DNA of 33,907 nt from Acidobacteriota bacterium (GCA_003223025.1 QHXR01000029.1:1-33907), one strand, 5' to 3'; shown: positions 8,133 through 16,590, counted from the stretch's first letter. The notes: generated from the sequence alone by a model not told the origin. Made by a program: numbers and translations.

Positions 8133-8160
8133 ATTTTAGTCACCTTAGTAAAAATGTCAA
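8133..8160 (-). promoter_or_regulatory. Sigma-70-type promoter of the PqqD-like gene
   Basis: On the minus strand a perfect -35 box TTGACA (8155-8160) and a -10 box TAAAAT (8133-8138) are separated by 16 nt. The -35 box contains the TGA stop of the upstream HprK-like gene. Strong boxes plus a strong ribosome site predict high expression of this gene alone. Confidence 0.65.
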
Positions 8161-8984
8161 TATATAGACAAAAGATTAAGTGCAATGTCATTCGCTTCTC
8201 CGCGATGACTTTTCAGTATTATTGCATCACTTACCGCAGTGTTCAACACTTTTAATGCAAACTTGGTATTAACATTCCGCGGAATCGTATGCGGAATCAA
8301 TTCCATTATTCCCTGACCGACCGTCAATTTCCGGGGAAGCCACTCACCTTTCTCTTCGAATTCAGTGATAATCACGGCCCCGACCGGAATCGGCTCGGTG
8401 CCTGCAATACCCCCAAACTCAGCTACCGGGATATCACGTTCCTTGAACGAATTGTCCCTTACCGATAAATCTCTTGGAAACGGGTGAACTAAACCTTTCT
8501 CGTCAAAAACTGCATATTCATCCGAATAATATTCCGCACCTTTTCTGACGAACTCAGCAACGAGTGTCGTTTTCCCGCCGAAACTCTTTGCCGGGATGAT
8601 GATCGCCTTGCCCTTCCATCCGACGACCCCGGCATGAACAAAGACGCGGTTCGGAGCATGTTCGGCTACGGCTAGGCGAAGTAAACCGTTAAAGAACTTA
8701 AAGAATCGTTTCTTCAACGTATCAGTAGCGATCCGCTCACCGTTCATGAAAAGGTAAAGCGTTCCAGTATCGTCCGATGAAACACCGAACACCTGCTTCG
8801 CATCCATACTTTCAATGATCTTCACCGAACCTACTAGCGCCGTTCGAGCCGTTTTCTCCGCTTCCGCGAGCAAATCGGCGTCGGAGGACTGGATCTTAAC
8901 GGTCACACCATAGGATTCCAGTACCAACTCTCGATCAAAAGGGCGCGGATAGTTCAAAGTTTTTCCAGACCTCGCGCTAACCAC
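8157..8984 (-). CDS. HPr kinase-related P-loop protein (HprK-like)
   Basis: A 275-residue protein resembling HprK-related kinases found beside PqqD-like proteins. FVHAGVVGWKGKAIIIPAKS (about residues 115-134) leads into a P-loop, AKSFGGKTT (132-140). Here the usual first glycine is Ala but GKT is kept. SDEYAVFDEKG (154-164) is the Walker-B-like acidic segment typical of this group. Known relatives in lasso-peptide clusters phosphorylate a serine near the peptide C-terminus. Whether this one acts on the adjacent Cys-rich protein is inference. The start is a GTG at 8984 with AGGGG about 4 nt upstream. It lies 48 nt downstream of the WecA-like gene and could be the last gene of the polysaccharide operon or have its own promoter. 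Confidence 0.75.
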   Translation of the reverse strand: MVSARSGKTLNYPRPFDRELVLESYGVTVKIQSSDADLLAEAEKTARTALVGSVKIIESMDAKQVFGVSSDDTGTLYLFMNGERIATDTLKKRFFKFFNGLLRLAVAEHAPNRVFVHAGVVGWKGKAIIIPAKSFGGKTTLVAEFVRKGAEYYSDEYAVFDEKGLVHPFPRDLSVRDNSFKERDIPVAEFGGIAGTEPIPVGAVIITEFEEKGEWLPRKLTVGQGIMELIPHTIPRNVNTKFALKVLNTAVSDAIILKSHRGEANDIALNLLSIY

Positions 8985-9012
8985 GCAGCCCCTAGTAATT
9001 CAGCGTCCTGCA

Positions 9013-9041
9013 AAGCTAACATCATTAGTTATTTAGGTCAA
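9013..9041 (-). promoter_or_regulatory. Possible promoter of the HprK-like gene
   Basis: On the minus strand TTGACC (9036-9041) and a poor -10 candidate TAGCTT (9013-9018) are spaced by 17 nt, beside the stop of the WecA-like gene. The -10 matches only three consensus positions, so this is tentative. Confidence 0.25.
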
Positions 9042-10079
9042 CGTTTTTTTTCGAAAACCTAGATAGCCGATGAGGAGCGTCAGGATCGTGAAGGACAAAA
9101 AGGCTAATAGCGGAAAAATTCCAGAATGGGCTACGGCCAGGAGCACCAGACAGACCACAATTGCGGTAGCGGCGTTGTATATCAATGCTACCTGCGCGTG
9201 AGATCGGCCCTCGATCGTGAGCTTCTGATAAATGTGTTCCCGGTGAGCTTCCCAGATTCTGCGTCGTGCAATAAGTCTCTTGATAAGAGTAAATACGGTA
9301 TCGAGGATAAAGAACCACACAAACAAAACACCGACGAACGGAAGCACCGGAAGATCGCTGCTTGATTCCGAACGGGCGACGAGAGGCAGGGCGGCAAGAG
9401 TAAATCCGAGAAACGCGCTTCCGACATCTCCCATGAAAATGCGGGCCGGCTGCCAATTATGAATCAGAAAGCCCATGGACGACGCCGCAACGATTCCCGA
9501 TAACAAGTAGGTCGAATCAAGTCCAAAGAAACAGGCCAGAATTGACCACCCGACTCCTGCAACCGTAGCTTGCAGGCCGGCGATTCCGTCGATTCCATCC
9601 ATGAAGTTATAAGCATTTATCAGCCAGGCTATCCAAAAGACTGTGACGAGGATTCCGAGAGGTTTCCCGATTGAGAGCGTCGTCGAGGTAAGCGGAACAA
9701 AAAGCTCTGACAAGTAACCGACGTCGGTGATTAAGATTCCAGCAGCAATTAGGTGAACAAATAGACGACCCCAGAACGGCAGCGAGTATAGATCGTCGAG
9801 CCAACTTACAAGCGAGACGAGCAACGCACCGGCGAAATAACCCCACGAGATCGGAAGTCCGAGAGATAAAGCGGAAGCAGCGTAAAGCCCCAGGCAGACG
9901 ATCGCGATGATCAGTCCGCCCCCGCGCGGAGTAGGTATCGTGTGCGAACTCCTCTCATTTGGCAGATCGAAAAGCTCGCGACGACGGCTCCATCTGCGAA
10001 ACAAACCCACGCCTGCGACTGTCGCCGCAAAGGCCGTCAAAAATAGACCGATTTGAATCGTTGGGCTTACTGAACTCAT
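9033..10079 (-). CDS. Undecaprenyl-phosphate sugar-1-phosphate transferase (WecA/WbpL-like)
   Basis: A polytopic membrane enzyme (348 residues, about 10 membrane segments) of the MraY/WecA superfamily. It would start repeat-unit assembly by moving a HexNAc-1-phosphate from a UDP-sugar to undecaprenyl phosphate. Motifs in order are PNERSSHTIPTPRGGG (40-55), SWLDDLYSLP with D95/D96, NAYNFMDGIDGIAG (155-168), NWQPARIFMGDVGS (208-221) and the cytosolic HREHIYQ loop (279-285). The WbpL-type N-terminal motif and the nearby FnlABC-like genes suggest UDP-FucNAc or UDP-QuiNAc as donor, but the donor is inference. The ATG overlaps the upstream glycosyltransferase stop by 4 bases. It is the last gene of the left polysaccharide block. 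Confidence 0.9.
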   Translation of the reverse strand: MSSVSPTIQIGLFLTAFAATVAGVGLFRRWSRRRELFDLPNERSSHTIPTPRGGGLIIAIVCLGLYAASALSLGLPISWGYFAGALLVSLVSWLDDLYSLPFWGRLFVHLIAAGILITDVGYLSELFVPLTSTTLSIGKPLGILVTVFWIAWLINAYNFMDGIDGIAGLQATVAGVGWSILACFFGLDSTYLLSGIVAASSMGFLIHNWQPARIFMGDVGSAFLGFTLAALPLVARSESSSDLPVLPFVGVLFVWFFILDTVFTLIKRLIARRRIWEAHREHIYQKLTIEGRSHAQVALIYNAATAIVVCLVLLAVAHSGIFPLLAFLSFTILTLLIGYLGFRKKTLT

Positions 10080-11302
10080 ACTGCGTCGCGATACTTTTCC
10101 AGCGCCGTGTTCAGCGAATATTTCGCGAGAGCCGATTCTCGAGATCGCCGCCCCATCGCCGGCAGATCGTCCCGATGATTTAATGCGTCCATAATCGTAC
10201 GCGTCAGCGCGCCTGCGTCGCCAGGCGGCACCACCCAGCCGACGCGGTCTTCGGATACTACTCGAGCAACTTCCGAATCTTCGTCGGCGAGTGCGAGTAT
10301 AGGCTTGCCGGAAGCCAAAATATTATAGGTTCTGCTCGGCATCGAAACGCCCAACATATTCTTCACAAGCGATACGATCGCAATGTCACACGCGTTCAGA
10401 AACACCGTTTGCTCGGTCCGCGGCCGAGGATCGAGCAGCGTAACATTCGAGAGCACCCGCTTCTTCACCTGCAACTCAAGCCATTTCCGCTTCGCCCCGG
10501 TTCCGAGGAAAACAAAATGTATTGACTCCTCGCCACGAAGTTTGTCGGCGGATTCGATAATGCTCTCAAGATCGTTTGGATGTCCGAGATTTCCCGCGTA
10601 CAAGAGTACAAATTTATCGATTAAGCCGAGTTCTTCAAGAAGCCGGTTTTCCGATCGCGGAGCCGGATTGACCGACTCCAGTTCCGCCCAGTTCGGGATC
10701 GTAACGATTGGAACGTCGAGCCCCGACGTCTTACGAGTCAGGAGATCATGCATGTCACGACCGACGACGATGATCTTCTCGGCATATTTGTACAGCCAGC
10801 GGTTGAAAAAATCGATCGTCGTCGAAAGCCACGAACCGGGACGCGACTTCCCTACTGCGACAAGAATCTCCGGATAGTTGTCGTGTATCAGCGGAACATA
10901 CGACGCTCCTTTCGCGAGCGCCGCAAGAGCGACTATAAAGGGCATACTCGGCGGCGTAGTGACGACCAGTACACGGTCACCCTTTCGGAAGTTCCGCATC
11001 GCCTTAAAGAAGACGGAAAGGCCGAGCGTGAGCATATTGATAAGCCGAAACGGGATGACATTCTTATCGAGAGTTGTACCAGACACTCTGAAGATCTCGA
11101 CTCCTTTATGAAACTCATGCCTCGGAGCAATGATGCCGCGGGCCGAGTAATTTGGCTGCCCGCAGAGAACCTTCACATCCCGGTCTTCGGCCAGACCTTC
11201 AGCAATACGCGTTAGGTAATAACCGGTCGACGTCTCCTCCGGATAATATAATTCGGTGACGACCCATAGCCGGGGCGTCTTGCCCTCTGTCGCTTCCTGC
11301 AT
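10076..11302 (-). CDS. Glycosyltransferase family 4 (WbuB-like)
   Basis: A 408-residue GT-B enzyme. It opens with LWVVTELYYPEETSTGYYLTRIAEGLA and has VLVVTTPPSMPFIVALAAL, IHDNYPEILVA and the nucleotide-sugar segment ILASGKPILALADEDSEVARVV. The opening and the Asp-Asn-Tyr-Pro segment closely resemble WbuB-type enzymes, annotated as L-fucosamine transferases. That fits the adjacent UDP-L-FucNAc genes. I chose the ATG at 11302, which shares one base with the preceding stop (TAATG). A longer frame up to 11368 would overlap the upstream gene with a basic, unrelated N-terminus. It probably adds the second sugar to the lipid carrier. Acceptor unproven. Confidence 0.88.
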   Translation of the reverse strand: MQEATEGKTPRLWVVTELYYPEETSTGYYLTRIAEGLAEDRDVKVLCGQPNYSARGIIAPRHEFHKGVEIFRVSGTTLDKNVIPFRLINMLTLGLSVFFKAMRNFRKGDRVLVVTTPPSMPFIVALAALAKGASYVPLIHDNYPEILVAVGKSRPGSWLSTTIDFFNRWLYKYAEKIIVVGRDMHDLLTRKTSGLDVPIVTIPNWAELESVNPAPRSENRLLEELGLIDKFVLLYAGNLGHPNDLESIIESADKLRGEESIHFVFLGTGAKRKWLELQVKKRVLSNVTLLDPRPRTEQTVFLNACDIAIVSLVKNMLGVSMPSRTYNILASGKPILALADEDSEVARVVSEDRVGWVVPPGDAGALTRTIMDALNHRDDLPAMGRRSRESALAKYSLNTALEKYRDAV

Positions 11303-12474
11303 TAATGGTTTATCGCTCTTTCGAGCAGCCGAGCGGTTGCATCTTCGCTGGCCGGATCGCTCAGCCATGTATCGGCCAAATCTCGCGCGGCTGTCGACAT
11401 TCGAACAAATTCTTCGTTATCCATGTCGATGCAACGCCGAATAGTTTGAGTCCAAAGTTCAGGCCTTTCGAGTGGCAGTGACCAGCCGGCTCGCTGTTTA
11501 TCGACATCACCCCACGCCGTGCGATCGCTGATCAAAAGACCGCATCCGCTCGCCATGGCTTCGATGAAAACGTAGCCGAAATTCTCGTTTAGCGTTGGCA
11601 GCGCGAAGAAGTGCGAGGCCTTCATGTACTCGAGCGTTTCTTGGTAAGAAACCGCTCCGACGTTGTTCAGCCGAATATTCTTCGGAAACTTTTCCGCCGC
11701 AGAAAGACACTGCTTCCAATATTCGGCGTCCTCGACCGGGCCGACCACGTCAAGCGTGATGTCGCCTTCATCGAAATCCGCGAGACGCTCGAGAAAATAA
11801 TGAAGATTCTTTTTCCGAACAACGCGGGATACGAAAACGAATCGAACCGAGCCCGATTGTTTAGAAGGCTTTTCTGAAATATCGAAATCGGGAAGGATGG
11901 ACCGCGGGGGAAGATCGGGCGCACAAAGTATCTCGATATCATTTCCGATCGCGTTACGGATCTCGTTCGCATCCGCGTCGAACGACGCTCGCCAAATCAC
12001 GTCGCGATAGAGTCCGATAACTTTCGCGTAGGTCAGAAAAAGCTTTTTCTTTGCCGCCTTGAGCTTTAGCGCGGCGGCGGCGAGCTCACCGCACGGAGAA
12101 ACGATAACCGGCACGTTCGAGATCGCACCACTTTTTCGCGCCCGGAGAAACGTTATTGACGGCGTGCTGAATACGCTGTTTAGAAAGACCGCATCCGGCG
12201 CAACTTCATCAACCAAAGCGGCGAACTTGCGCATATTCAACATCGACGAGTCGATATAAAAAACTTTTGCAGATCCGACTGAATTCCACTCGCCGGACAC
12301 GACGTTTTCGTATGGACGCGTGTCGGATTTTCCATCGTGGTTTCTGGTCACGACATAAAAATCATAGCGGTCGCTGAATCGCTCAACTAGATTTACAACG
12401 GTCCACATACCGCCGCCGCTTTTAAAGCCCGGCAGGTAGTAATCGCAAAAGACCATGACCTTCTTCCGTTGCAT
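11302..12474 (-). CDS. Glycosyltransferase family 4
   Basis: A 390-residue GT4 enzyme of the GT-B fold. Visible features are the N-terminal VMVFCDYYLPGFKSGGGMWTVVNLV, the domain-2 start VRFVFVSRVVRKKNLHYFLE and the donor-binding signature ALPTLNENFGYVFIEAMASGCGLLISD, with the EX7E pair. Genes like this accompany WbuB and FnlC homologues in fucosamine-containing O-antigen clusters, so it probably adds another sugar of the repeat. An ATG at 12474 is used, and a TTG at 12480 is possible. Neither has a good Shine-Dalgarno. It lies about 18 nt after the epimerase gene and abuts the next transferase. Confidence 0.85.
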   Translation of the reverse strand: MQRKKVMVFCDYYLPGFKSGGGMWTVVNLVERFSDRYDFYVVTRNHDGKSDTRPYENVVSGEWNSVGSAKVFYIDSSMLNMRKFAALVDEVAPDAVFLNSVFSTPSITFLRARKSGAISNVPVIVSPCGELAAAALKLKAAKKKLFLTYAKVIGLYRDVIWRASFDADANEIRNAIGNDIEILCAPDLPPRSILPDFDISEKPSKQSGSVRFVFVSRVVRKKNLHYFLERLADFDEGDITLDVVGPVEDAEYWKQCLSAAEKFPKNIRLNNVGAVSYQETLEYMKASHFFALPTLNENFGYVFIEAMASGCGLLISDRTAWGDVDKQRAGWSLPLERPELWTQTIRRCIDMDNEEFVRMSTAARDLADTWLSDPASEDATARLLERAINH

Positions 12475-12492
12475 TACCAATCGAGGAGAATT

Positions 12493-13593
12493 TTAAGAGA
12501 CATGCTTACGCAGGTTTGTGTAACCGAGGACGATCTTGCTCACGGTTTGCGCGACATTATCGACCATGTACTCCCGCGGCGGCGTCCATGATGCCGGCTG
12601 GGAGACGGCGAGCTTGGTCGTTTCAAGTATCGTATCGCGATCCGCGCCGCTGAGAATGTTGCTACCACATTCGATCGTCTCCGGCCTTTCCGTCACATCG
12701 CGGAGCGTGATGTTCGGAATTCCGAAGATCGAACATTCTTCCTGAACGGTTCCACTGTCGGTGAGGACGGCGAGCGAGTTTTTCTCCAGATGAACAAAAT
12801 CAAAAAAGCCGAGTGGGTCGAGTAGGCGGATATGTTTGTCGTTTGGTTTGATCCCGAACTGGTCCAACTTCTCACGCGTCCGCGGATGGACGCTGACAAA
12901 GACAGGCTTCGCAAAATGTTCAGCGATTAACTGAAATGCATCGAAGATGCTAGTCAGCCGTTCAGGTATATCGACATTCTCCGCTCGGTGAAGGGTGACA
13001 AGAAAATACTCGAATGATTTCGCTCCGACGTGATCAAGTGCCTGACTGTTTGATATCGATTCCTCAAAAGTTGTGAGCACCTCACGGATCGGATTTCCCG
13101 TGACGAAAATGCGCTCGCGTTCGATTCCTTCATCGACCAAATTCTCTTTGCTGCGCTCGGTGTATGGAAGCAGGATCGTGCTCGAATGATCGATGATCCT
13201 TCGATTTACTTCTTCCGGCACGCGATCGTCGTAGCATCTGTTCCCGGCCTCCATATGAAATACCGGAATGCCGCGGCGTGCCGCCAAGATCGCCGAAAGA
13301 GCGCTATTCGTGTCGCCGAGGATCAGCACCTTATCGGGTTTGTGTTCTGCAAAAGCTTCGTCGACTTTGCTAAGTATCTGCCCGATCTGTTCTCCGAATG
13401 AATTCGCGCGGATCCCGAGATGCACGTCGGGCGTCCGGACGTCCAGGTCCCGGATGAATATGTCGCTAAGGCTTTCGTGATAATTCTGACCGGTGTGAAC
13501 CGTTACGTGTTCACAATGCTGATCGAGAATTTTCATGACCAGGCTGAGCCTGATTATTTCGGGACGTGTCCCGAAGATCGTCATGACCTTCAT
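12493..13593 (-). CDS. fnlC: UDP-sugar 2-epimerase, FnlC/WbjD-like
   Basis: A 366-residue member of the UDP-GlcNAc 2-epimerase (WecB) superfamily. MTIFGTRPEIIRLSLVM, the HTGQNY turn, LILGDTNSALSA and SVHPRTREKL are family motifs. The stretch HMEAGNRCYDDRVPEEVNRR (113-132), with Asn-Arg-Cys-Tyr in place of the usual Leu-Arg-Thr, is characteristic of FnlC/CapG/WbjD. These enzymes convert UDP-N-acetyl-L-pneumosamine to UDP-N-acetyl-L-fucosamine. Immediately upstream are the dehydratase (FnlA-like) and RmlD-like reductase, completing the three-enzyme UDP-L-FucNAc pathway. The ATG at 13593 lies 12 nt after the original stop of the frame-shifted fnlA-like gene. Confidence 0.88.
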   Translation of the reverse strand: MKVMTIFGTRPEIIRLSLVMKILDQHCEHVTVHTGQNYHESLSDIFIRDLDVRTPDVHLGIRANSFGEQIGQILSKVDEAFAEHKPDKVLILGDTNSALSAILAARRGIPVFHMEAGNRCYDDRVPEEVNRRIIDHSSTILLPYTERSKENLVDEGIERERIFVTGNPIREVLTTFEESISNSQALDHVGAKSFEYFLVTLHRAENVDIPERLTSIFDAFQLIAEHFAKPVFVSVHPRTREKLDQFGIKPNDKHIRLLDPLGFFDFVHLEKNSLAVLTDSGTVQEECSIFGIPNITLRDVTERPETIECGSNILSGADRDTILETTKLAVSQPASWTPPREYMVDNVAQTVSKIVLGYTNLRKHVS

Positions 13594-13605
13594 ATAAAAG
13601 TTTTT

Positions 13606-14603
13606 CTACTTCCCTGCCGCGAGAAAGAATTTGATCTCGTCGCTCGCCGATGCAAGAAGGTCGCGAAGCTCTTCTATCGAGATGTTGTTGTCGCGTGACG
13701 AGTACTCAGTCTGCAGAGCCTGGACGAAATCATCGGTGTCGCGCAGCTCGATACCATGATCTCGTGAACCTTTTCGCCCGGCCTGATCCCCGTGTACGTG
13801 ATCGGGATTTCCTTGTCACCCATAATCGCTTTCGCGAGATCGACGATATTGGCAGCCGGAACTTTCGGAACAAAAGTTTGTCCGCGCTTTCCTTTTGTCA
13901 CGGCTTCAAAAACCGTGTCGACCGCACTGTCGAGACTCAGCAGGAAGCGTGTCATTTCGGCTAAAGTCACGGTCATCCCTTCGCCCTTTTGAACTTGTTC
14001 GACGAAGAGCGGAACGATCGATCCGCGGGATGCGATCACGTTTCCGTATCGAACGCACATAAAACTGGTGCGGGCACAATCGCGATTCGCTTCGATCAAG
14101 ACACGCTCTTGCAGAGCCTTTGTCATTCCCATCACGTTGATGGGCTTGCATGCTTTGTCGGTTGAAATGCCGATGACCTTCTCGACGTTGAGATCGTTCT
14201 CGCGGATCGCGCGAACGAGATTCGCCGCTCCGCCGATGTTCGTCTGCACTGCTTCGAACGGAAAATATTCGCACGACGGAACCTGCTTCAACGCTGCTGC
14301 GTGGAACACGACATCTGCATCGCGCAAGGCAGCGGTCAGGGCCGCATAATCGCGAACATCGCCGATCCGGAAGCTCAACAGATCCTGCGAATTTTGATAA
14401 ATGACGTCGTCAGTCGCGGCTTTGCGATGCATGTAGTCGAGCCGCATGTAATGCTGCTTCGCTTCATCGCGCGAGTAGACGGTGATCTTCGCCGGACGTC
14501 CGAGCTCGCCGGTGAGAAGTCGTCGAACAAGTGTCTGGCCGAGCGACCCCGTGCCGCCGGTGACGAGGATCCTTTTGTTCTCGAGAGGTTTTACTGATTC
14601 CAT
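13606..14603 (-). pseudogene. fnlA: FnlA/CapE-like UDP-GlcNAc 4,6-dehydratase/epimerase, frame-shifted
   Basis: This gene would encode the first enzyme of UDP-L-FucNAc synthesis. Starting at the ATG at 14603, the first 284 residues or so are an intact SDR: LVTGGTGSLGQ (14-23), HAAALKQVPSCEYFPFEAVQTN and the MxxxK active-site variant MGMTK (158-162) typical of CapE/FnlA. TYTGIRPGEKVHEIMVS follows. At about 13749-13751 the frame breaks. The open frame runs through an unrelated Ser/Thr/Arg-rich tail to a stop at 13674. The shifted frame from 13749 encodes ELRDTDDFVQALQ then TEYSSRDNNISIEELRDLL, the family's normal C-terminus, and stops at 13606. About 20 residues expected between the two parts are absent, so a 3n+1-base deletion is likely. 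It may be a true lesion or an assembly error. The start overlaps the upstream gene by 13 bases. Confidence 0.85.
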
Positions 14604-15469
14604 TTGCCGTATACCTGCGCGTCTGCCGCCATTAGGCCGACCATCGATTTCCAATCCTGCGGTGCGAATCCGGTTTCTTTTCTAAATCGAGTCGAATCCA
14701 AACTTCGGTCGATCCGGAAATCGTCATCGCGCTCGATCGTGATTCCTGCGTCGTATGCGTCGTTGATGAGATTCAACAGATCGTACTTGCTGATCGCGTC
14801 GCTCGAGACATGATAAAGTCCCGAAATTGTCGGGTGAGCGTTGACCAAGTTGTCGATTATACTGGCAAACACTACGGTTGGAAAGCCGCTGTAAATTGCA
14901 TTTGCATAACCTTTTACCGTGCCGCCGCGATTCGAAAGGAACCAGTCCACAAGGCTGTGTGCGGAGCCTAACTCGTGGCCGATGATCGACGTTCGCAACG
15001 TAAGACAGTTTTCCGAGTGCACCTCGCCGAGATTTTTGCTCTTGCCGTAAAGATCGATCGCGTCCGCGATATCGGCTTCCGAATAGTTTCCGCGATCGCC
15101 CGAGAAAACACAGTCGGTACTGATGGTGATCAGACGAAAGGTGAATTCGTCGGCGAGCTGAGCGAGCCGCTGCGGAAAGATCGAGTTGATAGTCAGCGTC
15201 GTTATTACGTTCTTCGAGTCCGGGAGTTGTTTGATGATGCCGATTGCGTTGACGACAACGTCGGGTTTCGCAGTTTCGATGGCGCGTCGGACGGACGATT
15301 CGTCTTCCGCAACGACCTCTGTGATGAAATGATCCCGGGCGATTGTTTCGAGCGACGGATGTTCAACAACGCCGCCACGAAACGTTCCGTAGACTTCGTT
15401 ATTCGAACTGAGGACTTGTATCAACTTGTGACCGAGCATTCCGCCCGCTCCGAAAATTAGAATTCTCAT
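14591..15469 (-). CDS. SDR-family sugar-nucleotide reductase (RmlD-like)
   Basis: A 292-residue extended SDR protein of the dTDP-4-dehydrorhamnose reductase type. The Rossmann motif GAGGMLG is at 7-13, with NAIGIIKQ, TISTDCVFSG and the catalytic pair Y141xxxK145 (YGKSK). Lying between an FnlA-like dehydratase and an FnlC-like epimerase, it most likely does the FnlB/CapF step: C4 reduction of the 4-keto intermediate to UDP-N-acetyl-6-deoxy-L-talosamine. No other genes of a dTDP-rhamnose pathway are present, which argues against a true RmlD. The ATG at 15469 lies 7 nt after the GT9 gene. Confidence 0.87.
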   Translation of the reverse strand: MRILIFGAGGMLGHKLIQVLSSNNEVYGTFRGGVVEHPSLETIARDHFITEVVAEDESSVRRAIETAKPDVVVNAIGIIKQLPDSKNVITTLTINSIFPQRLAQLADEFTFRLITISTDCVFSGDRGNYSEADIADAIDLYGKSKNLGEVHSENCLTLRTSIIGHELGSAHSLVDWFLSNRGGTVKGYANAIYSGFPTVVFASIIDNLVNAHPTISGLYHVSSDAISKYDLLNLINDAYDAGITIERDDDFRIDRSLDSTRFRKETGFAPQDWKSMVGLMAADAQVYGKWNQ

Positions 15470-15476
15470 ACTCAGC

Positions 15477-16583
15477 CTATCTCATCTCCGTTGCAGTTTG
15501 CGTCCCATCCTGCTTTCGCTCGAGCACTTCGACACAGGCATCGAGCACGCCATCGGCCGCGATCAGGTCGAGACATTTGTTTCGGTGATCTCGATTGATG
15601 CAGATCTCCGAGTGACAACCTTCGCACTCGACCGTACGGCGAAAAAGAATGTGCTGATCACCGAACGGCTCAAACCGGCCGGCCCAATCGACAGCCGAGA
15701 ACATCGCCACGCACGGAGTTTCAACCGCGGCCGCGAGATGCATCGTTCCGGTGTCATTCCCAAGATAAAGAACGCAGGTCTGCAACGCTGCCGCAGCATG
15801 CCGGACATTCAATTCACCGGCCGCATTCGCACCTCGGCCCCAGCGTTCGATCAAGCGATCGCCTTTCACTTTGTCTTCCGGACCGCCGAAAATTATCGGC
15901 ACGACATCGTGACTTTCGATCAATCTCTCGACAACGCGCGCGTATCGATCTTCTTCCCAGATCTTCGACTCCCACTTGCTTCCCGGTCCCACCGCGATTC
16001 GCGGTCCTGACAAATCCGCAATACCTTTCGATCGCATCCATTCGAGTGCGGTGTCGCGCTCTTCGGCGGTCAGCAATAGATCCGGTTTGAATGAAAGTTG
16101 CGGTTCCACGATGCCGCGTTCGCGGAGGAGCCGAATCAAAAAGTCGCCTTCCTTCTCGATCCGCGGAACCGGTTTTGGAATTTCGAACGGGAGATTGTGC
16201 CGCTTTACAAACTCCGCGCCGATCACTTTTCGGATTCCAGCAAAACGAAAGAAGAGCTTGTCCCTATCGATCTGCCGGGCAGTCCGGTAGCGGGTCATCA
16301 TGTAAAAGACCGCATCGAACTTTTTCCGGCGAATTTTCATCGCCAGTCGTAGAAGTGATCTTATGTCGCTCGTGTTCGGATAACTGATCCAATCATCGAA
16401 CAAACCTTTTGCCGGAAGTACGTCGCGGGATGAAACGTACTGCGGATTCTTTTGATCCGCGCTCGAGAGGTACGCGATCTCCGCATTCGGAAACGCGCTT
16501 CGCAGCGCATGAAATGCCGGCACGGCAACAAGCGTATCGCCGAGATGACCGGTACGAAAAACTAGTATGCGTTTGAGATCCAA
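15477..16583 (-). CDS. Glycosyltransferase family 9 (heptosyltransferase-like)
   Basis: A 368-residue GT9/ADP-heptose:LPS heptosyltransferase-like protein. The N-terminal KRILVFRTGHLGDTLVAVPAFHAL contains the Gly-Asp of the active site. IAVGPGSKWESKIWEEDRYA is the second-domain start, and YLGNDTGTMHLAAAVETPCVAMF is the GT9 signature. A Cys-rich segment, ECEGCHSEICINRDHRNKC, follows as in many GT9 members. The nearest sensible start is a TTG at 16583, 7 nt after the rfaE1 stop. Longer starts up to 16676 would overlap rfaE1 and add a proline-rich tail. Beside heptose synthesis genes it is probably a core heptosyltransferase, though the acceptor is unknown. Confidence 0.87.
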   Translation of the reverse strand: MDLKRILVFRTGHLGDTLVAVPAFHALRSAFPNAEIAYLSSADQKNPQYVSSRDVLPAKGLFDDWISYPNTSDIRSLLRLAMKIRRKKFDAVFYMMTRYRTARQIDRDKLFFRFAGIRKVIGAEFVKRHNLPFEIPKPVPRIEKEGDFLIRLLRERGIVEPQLSFKPDLLLTAEERDTALEWMRSKGIADLSGPRIAVGPGSKWESKIWEEDRYARVVERLIESHDVVPIIFGGPEDKVKGDRLIERWGRGANAAGELNVRHAAAALQTCVLYLGNDTGTMHLAAAVETPCVAMFSAVDWAGRFEPFGDQHILFRRTVECEGCHSEICINRDHRNKCLDLIAADGVLDACVEVLERKQDGTQTATEMR

Positions 16584-16590
16584 GGTCGCG

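Noticed and set aside
10383-11215. Overlapping plus-strand open frames
   Set aside because: They are antisense to the WbuB-like glycosyltransferase, with no recognisable motifs and shadow-type composition.
13674-13750. The Ser/Thr/Arg-rich C-terminus of the fnlA-like open frame as a real domain
   Set aside because: The alternative frame over the same bases encodes the conserved family C-terminus, so this tail is a frameshift product.
14591-15469. True RmlD of dTDP-rhamnose synthesis
   Set aside because: No rmlA, rmlB or rmlC is present, and the gene lies between fnlA-like and fnlC-like genes, so an FnlB-type step fits better.
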